A stretch of 47,490 nucleotides of DNA from Lysobacter sp. (GTDB lineage Bacteria > Pseudomonadota > Gammaproteobacteria > Xanthomonadales > Xanthomonadaceae), in assembly GCA_019634715.1 (NCBI GenBank), contig JAHCAU010000012.1:1-47490 (forward strand), in the 5' to 3' direction. Positions within the stretch are counted from its first letter, which is position 1; every line of letters starts with the position of its first letter. The notes under the pieces were generated by a model that had not been told where the DNA came from, made no database searches, and saw only the letters and a list, made by a program, of their open reading frames with translations. Shown piece after piece: positions 17,863 to 26,193 of this stretch. The position numbers and the translations under genes were made by a program.

Positions 17863-18300
17863 ATGGATCGCAGCACGACCCGCAAGATGTTCGCCGCTCT
17901 TCTCGCGCTCGGCCTGATCGCACCGGCCGCCCACGCGGTGCAGTACGATCCGCCGATCAACATCGCGACCCTCGCCTGCCCGGCCGGTTCCAGTGGCTAC
18001 GGCAACGCCCGCTTCATCGCCTTCCCGTTCTTTGGCGGGTCGCCGGCGAACTGGCGCATCACCATCTGGTGCAGCGCCGGTGGCAGCGGGCGCCGTGGCC
18101 ACTTCGAACCCGGTGGCGGTGGCGTGTTCACCCCGTGGGGCTACGCGGGCGGATTGTTCGGCGCGGGCTGGCCGCCACCGCTGAGTCACGGCAACCAGTT
18201 CCAGGCCATCGACATCGACAGCGATGGCGACCTGGACATGTTGCACCTGCAGGAAACCTCGACGAACACCTGGACGGTATTCCTCAGCCGCGCGCTCTGA
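17863..18300 (+). CDS. small exported protein with a DxDxDxD segment (145 aa)
   Basis: I do not recognise this family. The 145-residue product has a signal peptide (RKMFAALLALGLIAPAAHA) and a mature chain rich in Gly, Trp and Phe, with two cysteines (LACPAG and IWCSAG). Near the C-terminus, AIDIDSDGDLDMLHLQ resembles the Asp-rich calcium-binding loops of FG-GAP/VCBS and dockerin-like repeats, here as a single copy. The start is well supported by AAGGAGAAGAAAC before the ATG. Longer in-frame readings upstream are not protein-like. It probably acts in the periplasm or outside the cell; nothing more can be said. Confidence 0.75.
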   Translation: MDRSTTRKMFAALLALGLIAPAAHAVQYDPPINIATLACPAGSSGYGNARFIAFPFFGGSPANWRITIWCSAGGSGRRGHFEPGGGGVFTPWGYAGGLFGAGWPPPLSHGNQFQAIDIDSDGDLDMLHLQETSTNTWTVFLSRAL

Positions 18301-18315
18301 TCGCGGCGATGCACG

Positions 18316-18353
18316 CCCGCTGCGGGCCGGACGTCGTCCGTACCCGCAGCGGG
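18316..18353. terminator. two-way hairpin between convergent genes
   Basis: CCCGCTGCGGG (18316-18326) and CCCGCAGCGGG (18343-18353) are exact reverse complements, with a smaller GGAC/GTCC stem inside the loop. It lies between the stops at 18300 (plus) and 18361 (minus), so it could stop transcription from both sides, though no long T-run is present. Confidence 0.55.
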
Positions 18354-18360
18354 ACTCGCT

Positions 18361-20121
18361 TCAGTGCCGCGAACTCGGCGCCCGCGTCACCAGCGACTTC
18401 AGCTTGTTGCCGATGCGCGAGATCAGCGACGGCTTGCCTTCGGTGGTCGGCTTGACCGCGACCGGCGCGGGTGTTTCCAGCGCGCGCACGGCCTGGGTCA
18501 CGGCGTTCTGGCCGGGCGCGCCCTGCGTGGCGCCTTCGGCACCGTCGATGCGCTTGCCGCCGCGACGGCGACGACGCTTGCGCGGGCCGCGTTCGCCTTC
18601 CGCGCCGGGAATGCCGGAGGCATGCACGGCGGGCGCGGCGTCGGGCGCCGATGCCGGGGTCTGCGCGGGTGCCTGGGCAGGATCGCGCGGTGGACGCGGG
18701 CTGCGCTCGCGACGCTCGCCCGTGCTGCCTTCGCGGCGCGGGCCGCTCGAGCGTTCGCCACGACCGCCGCTGCGACCACCGGGGCCGCCACGACCGCTGC
18801 CGCCACCGCTGCGGCCACCGCCGCGCTTGGCATCGTCGGCCGCGCGGGCTTCGCGCGCCTCGCGGAAGATCGTGCTGATGCTGTCGTCGCTCTCGCCGTC
18901 CTCGCCTTCGGCCACGGCCGGGCGTTCGCGCTCGGGGCGCGGCAGGGCGGTCAGCAGTTCGCGGGTCACCGGCTCGGACGGGATCTTCTGCTCGATGTAG
19001 GCCTCGATGTCTGGCAGGCTCATCGCGTAGCGCTCGCAGGCGAAGCTGATCGCGTCGCCCTCCGCGCCCAGGCGGGCGGTGCGGCCGATGCGGTGCACGT
19101 AGTCCTCGGCATCGAACGGCAGGTCGTAGTTGTAGACGTGGCTGACGCCGTCGATGTGCAGGCCGCGCGCGGCCACGTCGGTGGCGACCAGCAGTTCGAG
19201 CTGGCCGGCCTGGAACTTCTTGAGCAGCGATTCGCGCTTCTTCTGCGGCACGTCGCCGCTGAGCACGCCGACCCGGTAGCCGGCGCGTTCCAGCGCACGG
19301 GCCACGCGCTCGACGAAGGCCTTGGTGTTCACGAACACCATGGTCCGCGCGCCCTCGCTGCGCGAAAGCAGGCCCAGCAGCAGCGGGATCTTCTCGTCGT
19401 CGGCGGGGTAATAGATCTTCTGCCGCACCTTGGCCGCAGTGATGAACTCCGCCTCGACCACGATCTTCTCGGGCTCGTTCATGTGCTCGTAGGCCAGCTC
19501 CAGCACGCGGTGGCTGAGGGTGGCGCTGAACAGCAGGGTCTGGCGCGTGGTGCGCTCGGGCATGCGCCGCAGCAGGAAGCGGATGTCCTTGATGAAGCCG
19601 AGGTCGAACATGCGGTCGGCTTCGTCCAGCACGCAGACCTCGCAGGCGTGCAGGCTGACCACCTTGTGCTGCTTGACGTAGTCGATCAGCCGGCCCGGCG
19701 TGGCGATGATCACGTCGGCGCCGGCCTGCAGCAGGGCGCGCTGCTTGTCGTAGTCCACGCCGCCGTAGACCAGGGCGAACTTCAGCCCCAGGTCCGAGCA
19801 GAACTTGACCGCGTCCTTGTGGATCTGGATCGCCAGCTCGCGGGTCGGCGCCAGGATCAGGGCGCGCGGGTCCTCGGGCTTGCGTTCGGCCAGGGCCGGG
19901 CGGCTGAGCAGGCGGTTCACCACCGTCACCAGGAACGCCAGGGTCTTGCCGGTGCCGGTCTGGGCCTGTCCGGCGACGTCGCCGCCGGGCAGGGTGACCG
20001 GCAGGGTCAGCGCCTGGATCGGGGTGCAGCGGGTGAAGCCGGCGGCTTCGAGCCCGCCCAGCAGGGCCGGGTGCAGCTCGAAGGAGGAAAAGGTGATGTC
20101 GGTAAGGGGCTTGTCGCTCAT
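18361..20121 (-). CDS. rhlB: DEAD-box ATP-dependent RNA helicase RhlB
   Basis: A 586-residue DEAD-box helicase. Motifs in order: the Q-motif ([23 protein letters not shown]), Walker A AQTGTGKT (K59), PTRELA, TPGR, DEAD, SAT, then in the second RecA domain [18 protein letters not shown] and HRIGRTAR. After about residue 420 comes a long, low-complexity tail with Gly/Arg repeats ([20 protein letters not shown]) and Arg/Lys clusters, probably disordered RNA binding. RhlB unwinds RNA and can work with the RNA degradosome. The length and tail fit the xanthomonad form. The start at 20121 is chosen as the usual family N-terminus; an open frame continuing far upstream is a shadow over trxA and rho. 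It is divergent from trxA. Confidence 0.93.
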   Translation of the reverse strand: MSDKPLTDITFSSFELHPALLGGLEAAGFTRCTPIQALTLPVTLPGGDVAGQAQTGTGKTLAFLVTVVNRLLSRPALAERKPEDPRALILAPTRELAIQIHKDAVKFCSDLGLKFALVYGGVDYDKQRALLQAGADVIIATPGRLIDYVKQHKVVSLHACEVCVLDEADRMFDLGFIKDIRFLLRRMPERTTRQTLLFSATLSHRVLELAYEHMNEPEKIVVEAEFITAAKVRQKIYYPADDEKIPLLLGLLSRSEGARTMVFVNTKAFVERVARALERAGYRVGVLSGDVPQKKRESLLKKFQAGQLELLVATDVAARGLHIDGVSHVYNYDLPFDAEDYVHRIGRTARLGAEGDAISFACERYAMSLPDIEAYIEQKIPSEPVTRELLTALPRPERERPAVAEGEDGESDDSISTIFREAREARAADDAKRGGGRSGGGSGRGGPGGRSGGRGERSSGPRREGSTGERRERSPRPPRDPAQAPAQTPASAPDAAPAVHASGIPGAEGERGPRKRRRRRGGKRIDGAEGATQGAPGQNAVTQAVRALETPAPVAVKPTTEGKPSLISRIGNKLKSLVTRAPSSRH

Positions 20122-20386
20122 GCTTCTGGCGTTGGAGGCGGGATGACGCGGCGGCAGGATGCCTGCTGCGTGCTTGCGTGCGGAGGCGCGGGGCAGCAGA
20201 CTGCCGGCCTCTGCGCATTGACTCGGACGTGGCGCTCGGCCCGGGGCGTGCCCCTTGAAGCCGGCGATGCGAGTCCGCAGTGTAGCAGCCCGAGGCCTTT
20301 CCGCCCGCGACCGGGCCGGCCCCGCCCTCCGCCACTCCCCCCTCCCAGGACGCCCGGCGTCCGCCCGCAACCCCCGGAGACACTTC

Positions 20387-20713
20387 GTGAGCGACAAGAT
20401 CATCCATGCCACCGACGCCGATTTCGATGCCCACGTGCTGGAGTCCGACGTACCGGTCCTCGTCGACTTCTGGGCGCCCTGGTGCGGTCCGTGCAAGATG
20501 ATCGGCCCGTTCCTGGACCAGCTCGCCGACGAATACGACGGCCGCGCCAAGGTCGTGAAGGTGGACATCGAGGCCCATCCCAACCTCGGCCGCCGCTTCA
20601 ACGCCCGCAGCATCCCGATGCTGCTGACCTTCAAGGACGGCCAGGTCCACGGCACCCAGATCGGCGCCGTCGGCAAGCCGCAGCTGGCCCAGCTGATCGA
20701 CAAGGCGCTCTGA
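20387..20713 (+). CDS. trxA: thioredoxin
   Basis: A 108-residue classic thioredoxin with the active site [16 protein letters not shown] (C33 and C36) and the cis-proline in [12 protein letters not shown]. It reduces protein disulfides in the cytoplasm using thioredoxin reductase. The start is the GTG at 20387, with GGAG six to ten bases upstream; the open frame to 20255 is arginine-rich and not conserved in style. The rhlB-trxA-rho order is standard in xanthomonads. Confidence 0.96.
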   Translation: MSDKIIHATDADFDAHVLESDVPVLVDFWAPWCGPCKMIGPFLDQLADEYDGRAKVVKVDIEAHPNLGRRFNARSIPMLLTFKDGQVHGTQIGAVGKPQLAQLIDKAL

Positions 20714-20725
20714 TCCGCGCCACCC

Positions 20726-20754
20726 CGGCGATGCGGGCGCGCCCCGCATCGCCG
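20726..20754 (+). terminator. perfect 12-bp hairpin after trxA
   Basis: CGGCGATGCGGG (20726-20737) pairs exactly with CCCGCATCGCCG (20743-20754), 13 bases past the trxA stop. There is no T-run, so it may be a weak terminator or an mRNA-protecting 3' hairpin. Confidence 0.5.
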
Positions 20755-20931
20755 CGCTCCGCCGCCGCCGCGGCGGATGAATGCCGCCGCCCGCGCCGCT
20801 TGCCGCCGGGCCTGTCCGGTGCTAGCTTCTGGCGAACTGACGCGCCCGTGGCGCCTTCTCTCTCGATTCCGACCACCCACTCCTGACATCGTCCGCGCAC
20901 CGCGGGCGCTCGCAGACGCGAGGACTTCCGC

Positions 20932-22713
20932 TTGTCCGACAAGACCCCCGAATCCGGCGAAACCGCCGAGAAGCGCGTGCGCAAGCCGCGCGCGACCAAG
21001 ACCGCCGCCGTCCAGACCAGCATCCCGCTGCCCGAGGCACCCAGGCCGGTCGATCCACCCGCAGCCGCGCCGGCACCCGCGCCAGCCGCTGCGCCTGCAC
21101 CGGCCGCCCCGGCCCCCGAATTCTCCGCGCCGCCCCCGGCGCCCGCGCCGCAGTCCGATGCCGGCGCCCCGCAGCAGCACGCTTCCCAGAACGCCCCGCA
21201 GCAGAACGCTCCGCAGGCAGCGGCGTCGGGTGGCCAGAACGAGGGTGGCGAAGGCCGCAACGATGGCCCGCGCGGCCAGCAGGGCGGGGACACCAATCGT
21301 TTCAACCGCCGCGACCGCTTCCGCAACCGCCGCGACCGCTTCCGCAACCGCGACCAGCAGGGCGAAGGCGAAGGCGAGGGCGGCGACTACGCGCAGCAGC
21401 AACAGCAGTTCCAGCCGCGCCCGCAGCCGGCCGTGCCGGAAGGCTTCCCGCAGTATTCCCTGGGCGACCTCAAGCGCATGCCCGCGCCGCGCCTGCTCGA
21501 CATCGCCGAGCAGCTCAACATCCAGGAAGGCGTGGCCCGCGCGCGCAAGCAGGACGTGATCTTCGCCCTGCTCAAGGTGCTCACCCGCCATGGCGACGGC
21601 GTCGCCGCCGACGGCGTGCTGGAAATCCTGCCCGACGGCTACGGCTTCCTGCGCGCGGCCGAGGCGAGCTACCTCGCCGGCCCGGACGACGTCTACATCT
21701 CGCCCAGCCAGATCCGCCGCTTCAACCTGCGTACCGGCGACTACATCGACGGCAAGATCCGCTGGCCGAAGGACGGCGAACGCTACTTCGCGCTGGCCGT
21801 GGTCGACACCATCAACGGCGAACCGCCGGAGGCGTCGAAGAACAAGAACCTGTTCGAGAACCTCACCCCGCTGTTCCCGCGCAAGCGCTTCCGCCTGGAA
21901 CGCGGCGATGGTTCGACCGAAGACATCACCGGCCGCATCCTCGACCTCATGGCCCCGCAGGGCAAGGGCCAGCGCTCGCTGATCGTCTCGCCGCCGAAGG
22001 CGGGCAAGACGATGATGATGCAGCAGATCGCCAGCGCCATCACCTACAACCATCCGGACGTGCACCTGATCGTGCTGCTCGTCGACGAGCGCCCGGAAGA
22101 AGTGACCGAGATGCAGCGCACCGTGCGCGGCGAAGTGGTCAGCTCCACCTTCGACGAACCCGCCGCCCGCCACGTGCAGGTCGCGGAAATGGTGATCGAA
22201 CGCGCCAAGCGCCTGGTCGAGCACAAGAAGGATGTCGTCATCCTGCTCGACTCGATCACCCGTCTCGCCCGCGCCTACAACAACGTCGTGCCCAGCTCCG
22301 GCAAGGTGCTCACCGGCGGCGTCGACGCCAACGCCCTGCACCGCCCGAAACGCTTCTTCGGCGCCGCGCGCAACGTCGAGGAAGGCGGCTCGCTCACCAT
22401 CATCGCCACTGCCCTGATCGACACCGGCAGCGCGATGGACAAGGTGATCTACGAAGAGTTCAAGGGCACCGGCAACAGCGAAATCCACCTCGACCGCCGC
22501 ATCACCGAGAAGCGCGTGTACCCGGCGATCGCGGTCAACCTCAGCGGCACCCGCCGCGAGGACCTGCTGATCGAACCGGACCTGCTGCAGAAGATCTGGA
22601 TCCTGCGCAAGCTGCTGCACGGCATGGACGAAATCGCCGCGATGGAATTCCTGCTCGACAAGATGAAGACCACCAAGTCGAACGACGAGTTCTTCGCCTC
22701 GATGCGGCGTTGA
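20932..22713 (+). CDS. rho: transcription termination factor Rho, with long disordered N-terminus
   Basis: A 593-residue Rho. The conserved part begins near residue 178 ([18 protein letters not shown]) and includes the RNA-binding cold-shock-like domain ([14 protein letters not shown]), Walker A PPKAGKT (K359), Walker [11 protein letters not shown] and the Q/R-loop region [15 protein letters not shown]. About 175 extra N-terminal residues are rich in Ala, Pro, Gln, Asn and Arg and carry a direct repeat of RDRFRNR (DNA repeat near 21310-21350). Rho is a hexameric RNA helicase that ends untranslated transcripts. The start is a TTG at 20932 preceded by GAGGAC, giving [11 protein letters not shown] strong hairpin follows the gene. 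Confidence 0.95.
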   Translation: MSDKTPESGETAEKRVRKPRATKTAAVQTSIPLPEAPRPVDPPAAAPAPAPAAAPAPAAPAPEFSAPPPAPAPQSDAGAPQQHASQNAPQQNAPQAAASGGQNEGGEGRNDGPRGQQGGDTNRFNRRDRFRNRRDRFRNRDQQGEGEGEGGDYAQQQQQFQPRPQPAVPEGFPQYSLGDLKRMPAPRLLDIAEQLNIQEGVARARKQDVIFALLKVLTRHGDGVAADGVLEILPDGYGFLRAAEASYLAGPDDVYISPSQIRRFNLRTGDYIDGKIRWPKDGERYFALAVVDTINGEPPEASKNKNLFENLTPLFPRKRFRLERGDGSTEDITGRILDLMAPQGKGQRSLIVSPPKAGKTMMMQQIASAITYNHPDVHLIVLLVDERPEEVTEMQRTVRGEVVSSTFDEPAARHVQVAEMVIERAKRLVEHKKDVVILLDSITRLARAYNNVVPSSGKVLTGGVDANALHRPKRFFGAARNVEEGGSLTIIATALIDTGSAMDKVIYEEFKGTGNSEIHLDRRITEKRVYPAIAVNLSGTRREDLLIEPDLLQKIWILRKLLHGMDEIAAMEFLLDKMKTTKSNDEFFASMRR

Positions 22714-22732
22714 TCCCGCCAGGCATCGCAAA

Positions 22733-22761
22733 CGAACGCCCCGCCCAGTGCGGGGCGTTCG
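22733..22761 (+). terminator. hairpin terminator after rho
   Basis: CGAACGCCCCGC (22733-22744) pairs exactly with GCGGGGCGTTCG (22750-22761) around a 5-base loop, 19 bases past the rho stop. It is followed by CCTTTG, so the T-run is poor. Confidence 0.65.
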
Positions 22762-23012
22762 CCTTTGAAGGCTTGCCTGTCCGAATCGACAGGGTGACGT
22801 GATGAGCATTCGTGCGTGAAATGGGTCTTCCGGGCCGAAACCATCTTCCGGGGCGATGCTTCGCGAAGCCAAAGCAGCGCGCCTTGACCAAGGCTTCCGG
22901 CACCTGTCTCGATGCGCCAGGGATTGACGATATCATCCCGGTTGCGTTGCCGGCGACGCGCATCGAGTGAAGAGCGGCGCCAGTACTGCCTGACCGGACA
23001 TGGAGGCTTGAG

Positions 23013-23399
23013 ATGAAAGCGCGCGACAAGACGTTCCTCGTATCGCTATGCCTGTCGCTGTGCGCATGCGCGACCGCATCGGCCGGCGGCCCCCCCACCA
23101 TGCCCGTGGAACTGCTCGGCACCTGGCAATACGGCTATTCGCGATGCGCCGTATCCGTATTCGGCGAAAGCGATTCGGCGATCCGCATCGAAACCACCGC
23201 CATCGTCGGCTACGAAAGCCGGGATGCGATCAAATCGGTGCGCCGCATATCGAAATCACCGAATGCCTGGAAAATCCTGAGGATCTCCGATACTGCGCCC
23301 GAGGAAATACAGGACCGATACGAAATCTTCGTGCAGAACGGCGAGCGGTTGACCATGACGGACGGCGAGAGCGCACGGACCTACACGCGCTGCCGATAA
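23013..23399 (+). CDS. small lipoprotein-like protein, probable immunity partner of the downstream effector
   Basis: A 128-residue protein with a membrane-targeting N-terminus (TFLVSLCLSLCAC) that ends in a lipobox-like L-C-A-C19. The mature part has two more cysteines and no known motif. A GGAGG ribosome site precedes the ATG. It ends nine bases before the predicted type IV effector gene on the same strand. In Xanthomonas, effectors with the XVIPCD domain are paired with small periplasmic lipoproteins that protect the producer, often encoded just upstream. That pairing is known family knowledge; its use here is inference from position and N-terminus. I do not recognise the specific sequence family. 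Confidence 0.7.
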   Translation: MKARDKTFLVSLCLSLCACATASAGGPPTMPVELLGTWQYGYSRCAVSVFGESDSAIRIETTAIVGYESRDAIKSVRRISKSPNAWKILRISDTAPEEIQDRYEIFVQNGERLTMTDGESARTYTRCR

Positions 23400-23408
23400 A
23401 GGAGAAGG

Positions 23409-24833
23409 ATGATGACGACGGAAGAACTGCCGCATTACCGCGTTGTCCAACTTGGGCCACCGAACCGTAACGGCGTGCAAGGCAATATCGCCGTGACCGA
23501 CCTCGACAGCCTCGTCACGCATCATCCCGGGGCGAATTCCGCCGCTCAAGTCGTCGATGGCGTGCCGGTGAACGTCGAGAACCCGAGAGGCAGGTCGTAT
23601 GCGGTGATCGGCGGCGAACTCCAGGAGATCGAAGCCAGGAGAACGGACGAGTATCGTGCGCTCGGGTCCGACCAAGTGCTGCTGGTCAAGGATTTCATGC
23701 TGGAAGATTCGCGTATCGCATCCGGAGGCAGGGGTGTGCGAGACGTGGACGTTCCCTCCCCGACGGCCGGATACATCGGCAGAGTCGACAATCGACAAGG
23801 CCTGATGGAAATCCTCGATCGCGAGGGCGGCGATGTCGTCGCGCGGGTCCGCCATATGAGCGACATCGCGCTTCGCGTCGGCGATACGGTCGAATACGGG
23901 CAGGCGCTGGGGACACAGAGCAATGTGGCGACCCGGGCGATCCACGTTCATCTCGAGATGGATACCCGCCATTACCAGCAATACGAGAATTACATCGCCG
24001 ACCTCACCAGCGGTCGGCTCCCGATCGATCCCGACCGGCGGACCCGCGGGATCGAACCCTTGCCGATCCAGGACGACGGCATCTTCCGCGTCGGGGAGTC
24101 GGGCGAGCGCGTGCGGCATTTGCAGGCGCTTCTGGCGGAAGAAGGCTATCGCGGACGCGACGGCCGACCGGTGGCCCAGGACGGTGTCTATCGGCTGGAC
24201 ATGCAGCCGGCAGTGCTGGCCTTCCAGCGCGATCATGGCGTGCCGGAAACGGGCGACATCGACCGGGCGACGCTGGCGCTGGTACCCATGCCTGCGCGCC
24301 GCGAAATCGATCGCCCGGATCACAACGAAATGCGGTATCGCCCGGGCGTGCCGAACATGCCGGGCGATGATGGTCCTCCACCCCACCGGCATCCCGCGGA
24401 CATGCCGCGCCCCGGCGCTCTGTTGCTCGACAACCCCGCGCATCCGAATCACGCGATGTTCGCCACGCTGCTCGATGTAGCGCACGCGCGCGACCGCCAG
24501 ATGGGCCGCGAGCCGGATCGCATCAGTGCGCAACTGGCGGGCGGTCTGGTCGAGGAGGCACGCAGCCGCGGCCTGGAGACCATCGGCGCAGCCCGGTTCA
24601 CTCCCGATGGCACCCGGGTAGGCATGACCGATACTGTCGACATGGACGCCCCGTGGGCAAGAACCGCTGTCGGCGATGTCGCCCGCCTGGTGGCGCAGCC
24701 CCTGCCGCAGAGCAGTGAGCGAGTGGACCGGATCAACCAGCAGCAGATGCATGCGCAGAGCCTCGCTTCGCCGACGCTTGCCCCGGGGGTGACTGGTCCG
24801 GATGATCAGGCGCCGAAGGGGCCACGCGTTTGA
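23409..24833 (+). CDS. probable type IV secretion antibacterial effector (M23-like, PG-binding and XVIPCD regions)
   Basis: A 474-residue protein without a signal peptide. Residues about 105-195 resemble an M23 metallopeptidase: AGYIGRV, H149 in RHMSD, LRVGDTVEYGQALGTQSN, and the H179-x-H181 motif in HVHLEMD. The first metal-binding His expected near residue 107-111 is not seen (GRGVRDVDV; D114 may remain). Residues about 225-292 form a peptidoglycan-binding repeat (GERVRHLQALLAEEGY, AVLAFQRDHGV). From about 335 on, LLLDNPAHPNHAMFATLLD, the RISAQLAG segment and the Gln-containing tail (INQQQMHAQ) fit the XVIPCD export domain read by VirD4 in Xanthomonas type IV secretion. It should attack the cell wall of rival bacteria. 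No secretion genes are in the window. Confidence 0.75.
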   Translation: MMTTEELPHYRVVQLGPPNRNGVQGNIAVTDLDSLVTHHPGANSAAQVVDGVPVNVENPRGRSYAVIGGELQEIEARRTDEYRALGSDQVLLVKDFMLEDSRIASGGRGVRDVDVPSPTAGYIGRVDNRQGLMEILDREGGDVVARVRHMSDIALRVGDTVEYGQALGTQSNVATRAIHVHLEMDTRHYQQYENYIADLTSGRLPIDPDRRTRGIEPLPIQDDGIFRVGESGERVRHLQALLAEEGYRGRDGRPVAQDGVYRLDMQPAVLAFQRDHGVPETGDIDRATLALVPMPARREIDRPDHNEMRYRPGVPNMPGDDGPPPHRHPADMPRPGALLLDNPAHPNHAMFATLLDVAHARDRQMGREPDRISAQLAGGLVEEARSRGLETIGAARFTPDGTRVGMTDTVDMDAPWARTAVGDVARLVAQPLPQSSERVDRINQQQMHAQSLASPTLAPGVTGPDDQAPKGPRV

Positions 24834-25067
24834 GGGCCAGCCATCGTGAGCCTGTAGCTGGTCGTCGGGACAAGCAATGCACATCCGGCAACAAATCGAA
24901 GCATTCTCTAACGCGACTTTCGGCCTGATCCCAGGGAAACAGCTGATCATCAGGCCACAGTTCTCGCCACGCGACAGATGACATCGGGTTGTGCCGACAC
25001 CCGCAATGGTCATGACCGGCGCGCGCAGGCCGGCCTACACTCGCCACGTCGAAAGAGGGAGCGAAGG

Positions 25068-26066
25068 ATGATCAGGATCGGCGTGGTCGGCATGGGCGCT
25101 ATCGGTGGATGGATCGCGGGGTTCCTCGGGCATCGCCTCGGTGCGGATGCGGTGCGGGTGTCCGCATATGCGCGCGGTGCGACGCGCGAGACCCTGCGCG
25201 CACACGGGCTGCGGCTGGACAGCGGCGATGCGCGCATCGTCGTGCCGGTGCAGGCGAGCGACCGCGTCGATGCCCTCGGCGCGCAGGACCTGATCGTGCT
25301 TGCGGTGAAGGGGCCGTCGCTGCGCGAGGTCGCGCCGGTGGTCGAGGCCTGGCTGGCGTCCTGCGATGCGGATGCGCGCGTGCTGGTCGCGATGAACGGC
25401 GTGCCGTGGTGGTTCTTCGAGCGCCTCGACGGCCCGTGCGCGGGCCTGCATCTGGATGCGGTGGATCCCGGTGGCGACATCGCGAAACGCATCCCGGTCG
25501 ATCGCGTCATCGGTTCCGTCGTGCATGCCAGCTGCGCGGTCGATGCGCCCGGCCACGTGCGTCATGTCATGGGCATGGGCCTGATCCTCGGCGAACCTGC
25601 AGGCGGCGTGTCGCCGATATTGCAGCGCATCGCCGAACCCTTCACGCAATCGGGTTTCAACGTCACGCTGTCGCCGCGCATCCAGAACGACATCTGGTAC
25701 AAGCTCTGGGGCAACATGACGATGAACCCGATCTCCGCGCTCACCGGCGCGACCACCGATCGCATCCTCGACGACGATCTGGTGCGCGACTTCGTCAGCG
25801 CGGTCATGCGCGAAGCCGCCGCGATCGGCGCGCGCATCGGCTGCCCGATCGAGCAGACCCCCGAGCAGCGTCACGCCGTCACGCGCAAGCTCGGCGCGTT
25901 CCGCACCTCGATGCTGCAGGACGCCGACGCCGGCCGGCGCCTGGAAATCGACGCACTCGTCGGCGCGGTCAGCGAGATCGGCCGCCGCGTCGACGTGCCC
26001 ACGCCGCACACCGATGCGCTGCTGGGATTGACGCGATTGATGGCGAACGTGCGCGGCCTTGGTTGA
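25068..26066 (+). CDS. ketopantoate reductase (ApbA/PanE) family oxidoreductase
   Basis: A 332-residue NADP-dependent reductase. The N-terminal Rossmann fold starts IGVVGMGAIGGWIAGFLG, followed by LAVKGPSLREVAP and NGVPWWFF, which correspond to cofactor and substrate regions. The C-terminal helical domain has IWYKLWGNMTMNPISALT, with the catalytic Lys and conserved Asn of the family, and the TSMLQDADAGRRLEIDAL segment. PanE makes pantoate for coenzyme A, but the family contains many paralogues with other substrates, and the WWFF insertion and lack of pan neighbours make a specialised role possible. The start at 25068 is chosen because GGGAGCGAAGG lies upstream and the Rossmann motif follows directly. 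Confidence 0.82.
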   Translation: MIRIGVVGMGAIGGWIAGFLGHRLGADAVRVSAYARGATRETLRAHGLRLDSGDARIVVPVQASDRVDALGAQDLIVLAVKGPSLREVAPVVEAWLASCDADARVLVAMNGVPWWFFERLDGPCAGLHLDAVDPGGDIAKRIPVDRVIGSVVHASCAVDAPGHVRHVMGMGLILGEPAGGVSPILQRIAEPFTQSGFNVTLSPRIQNDIWYKLWGNMTMNPISALTGATTDRILDDDLVRDFVSAVMREAAAIGARIGCPIEQTPEQRHAVTRKLGAFRTSMLQDADAGRRLEIDALVGAVSEIGRRVDVPTPHTDALLGLTRLMANVRGLG

Positions 26067-26193
26067 ATCGATGACGATGCGGGAACTGCGCCGCAACTGA
26101 TACCGGGGAATGTGACGCGATGGCCTACAGTCGATGCGAGCACCGGACCGCAATCCCGGTCCGGATCATCCGCGATCACGCAGGGAGATTCGC

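Noticed and set aside
20122..22872. Upstream extension of the rhlB frame to 22872
   Set aside because: It runs antisense through trxA and rho; the helicase N-terminus is clear at 20121.
24834..25067. Possible tRNA or small RNA in the gap before the ketopantoate-reductase-like gene
   Set aside because: Only a short GGCCTGAT/ATCAGGCC inverted repeat is present; no cloverleaf could be drawn.
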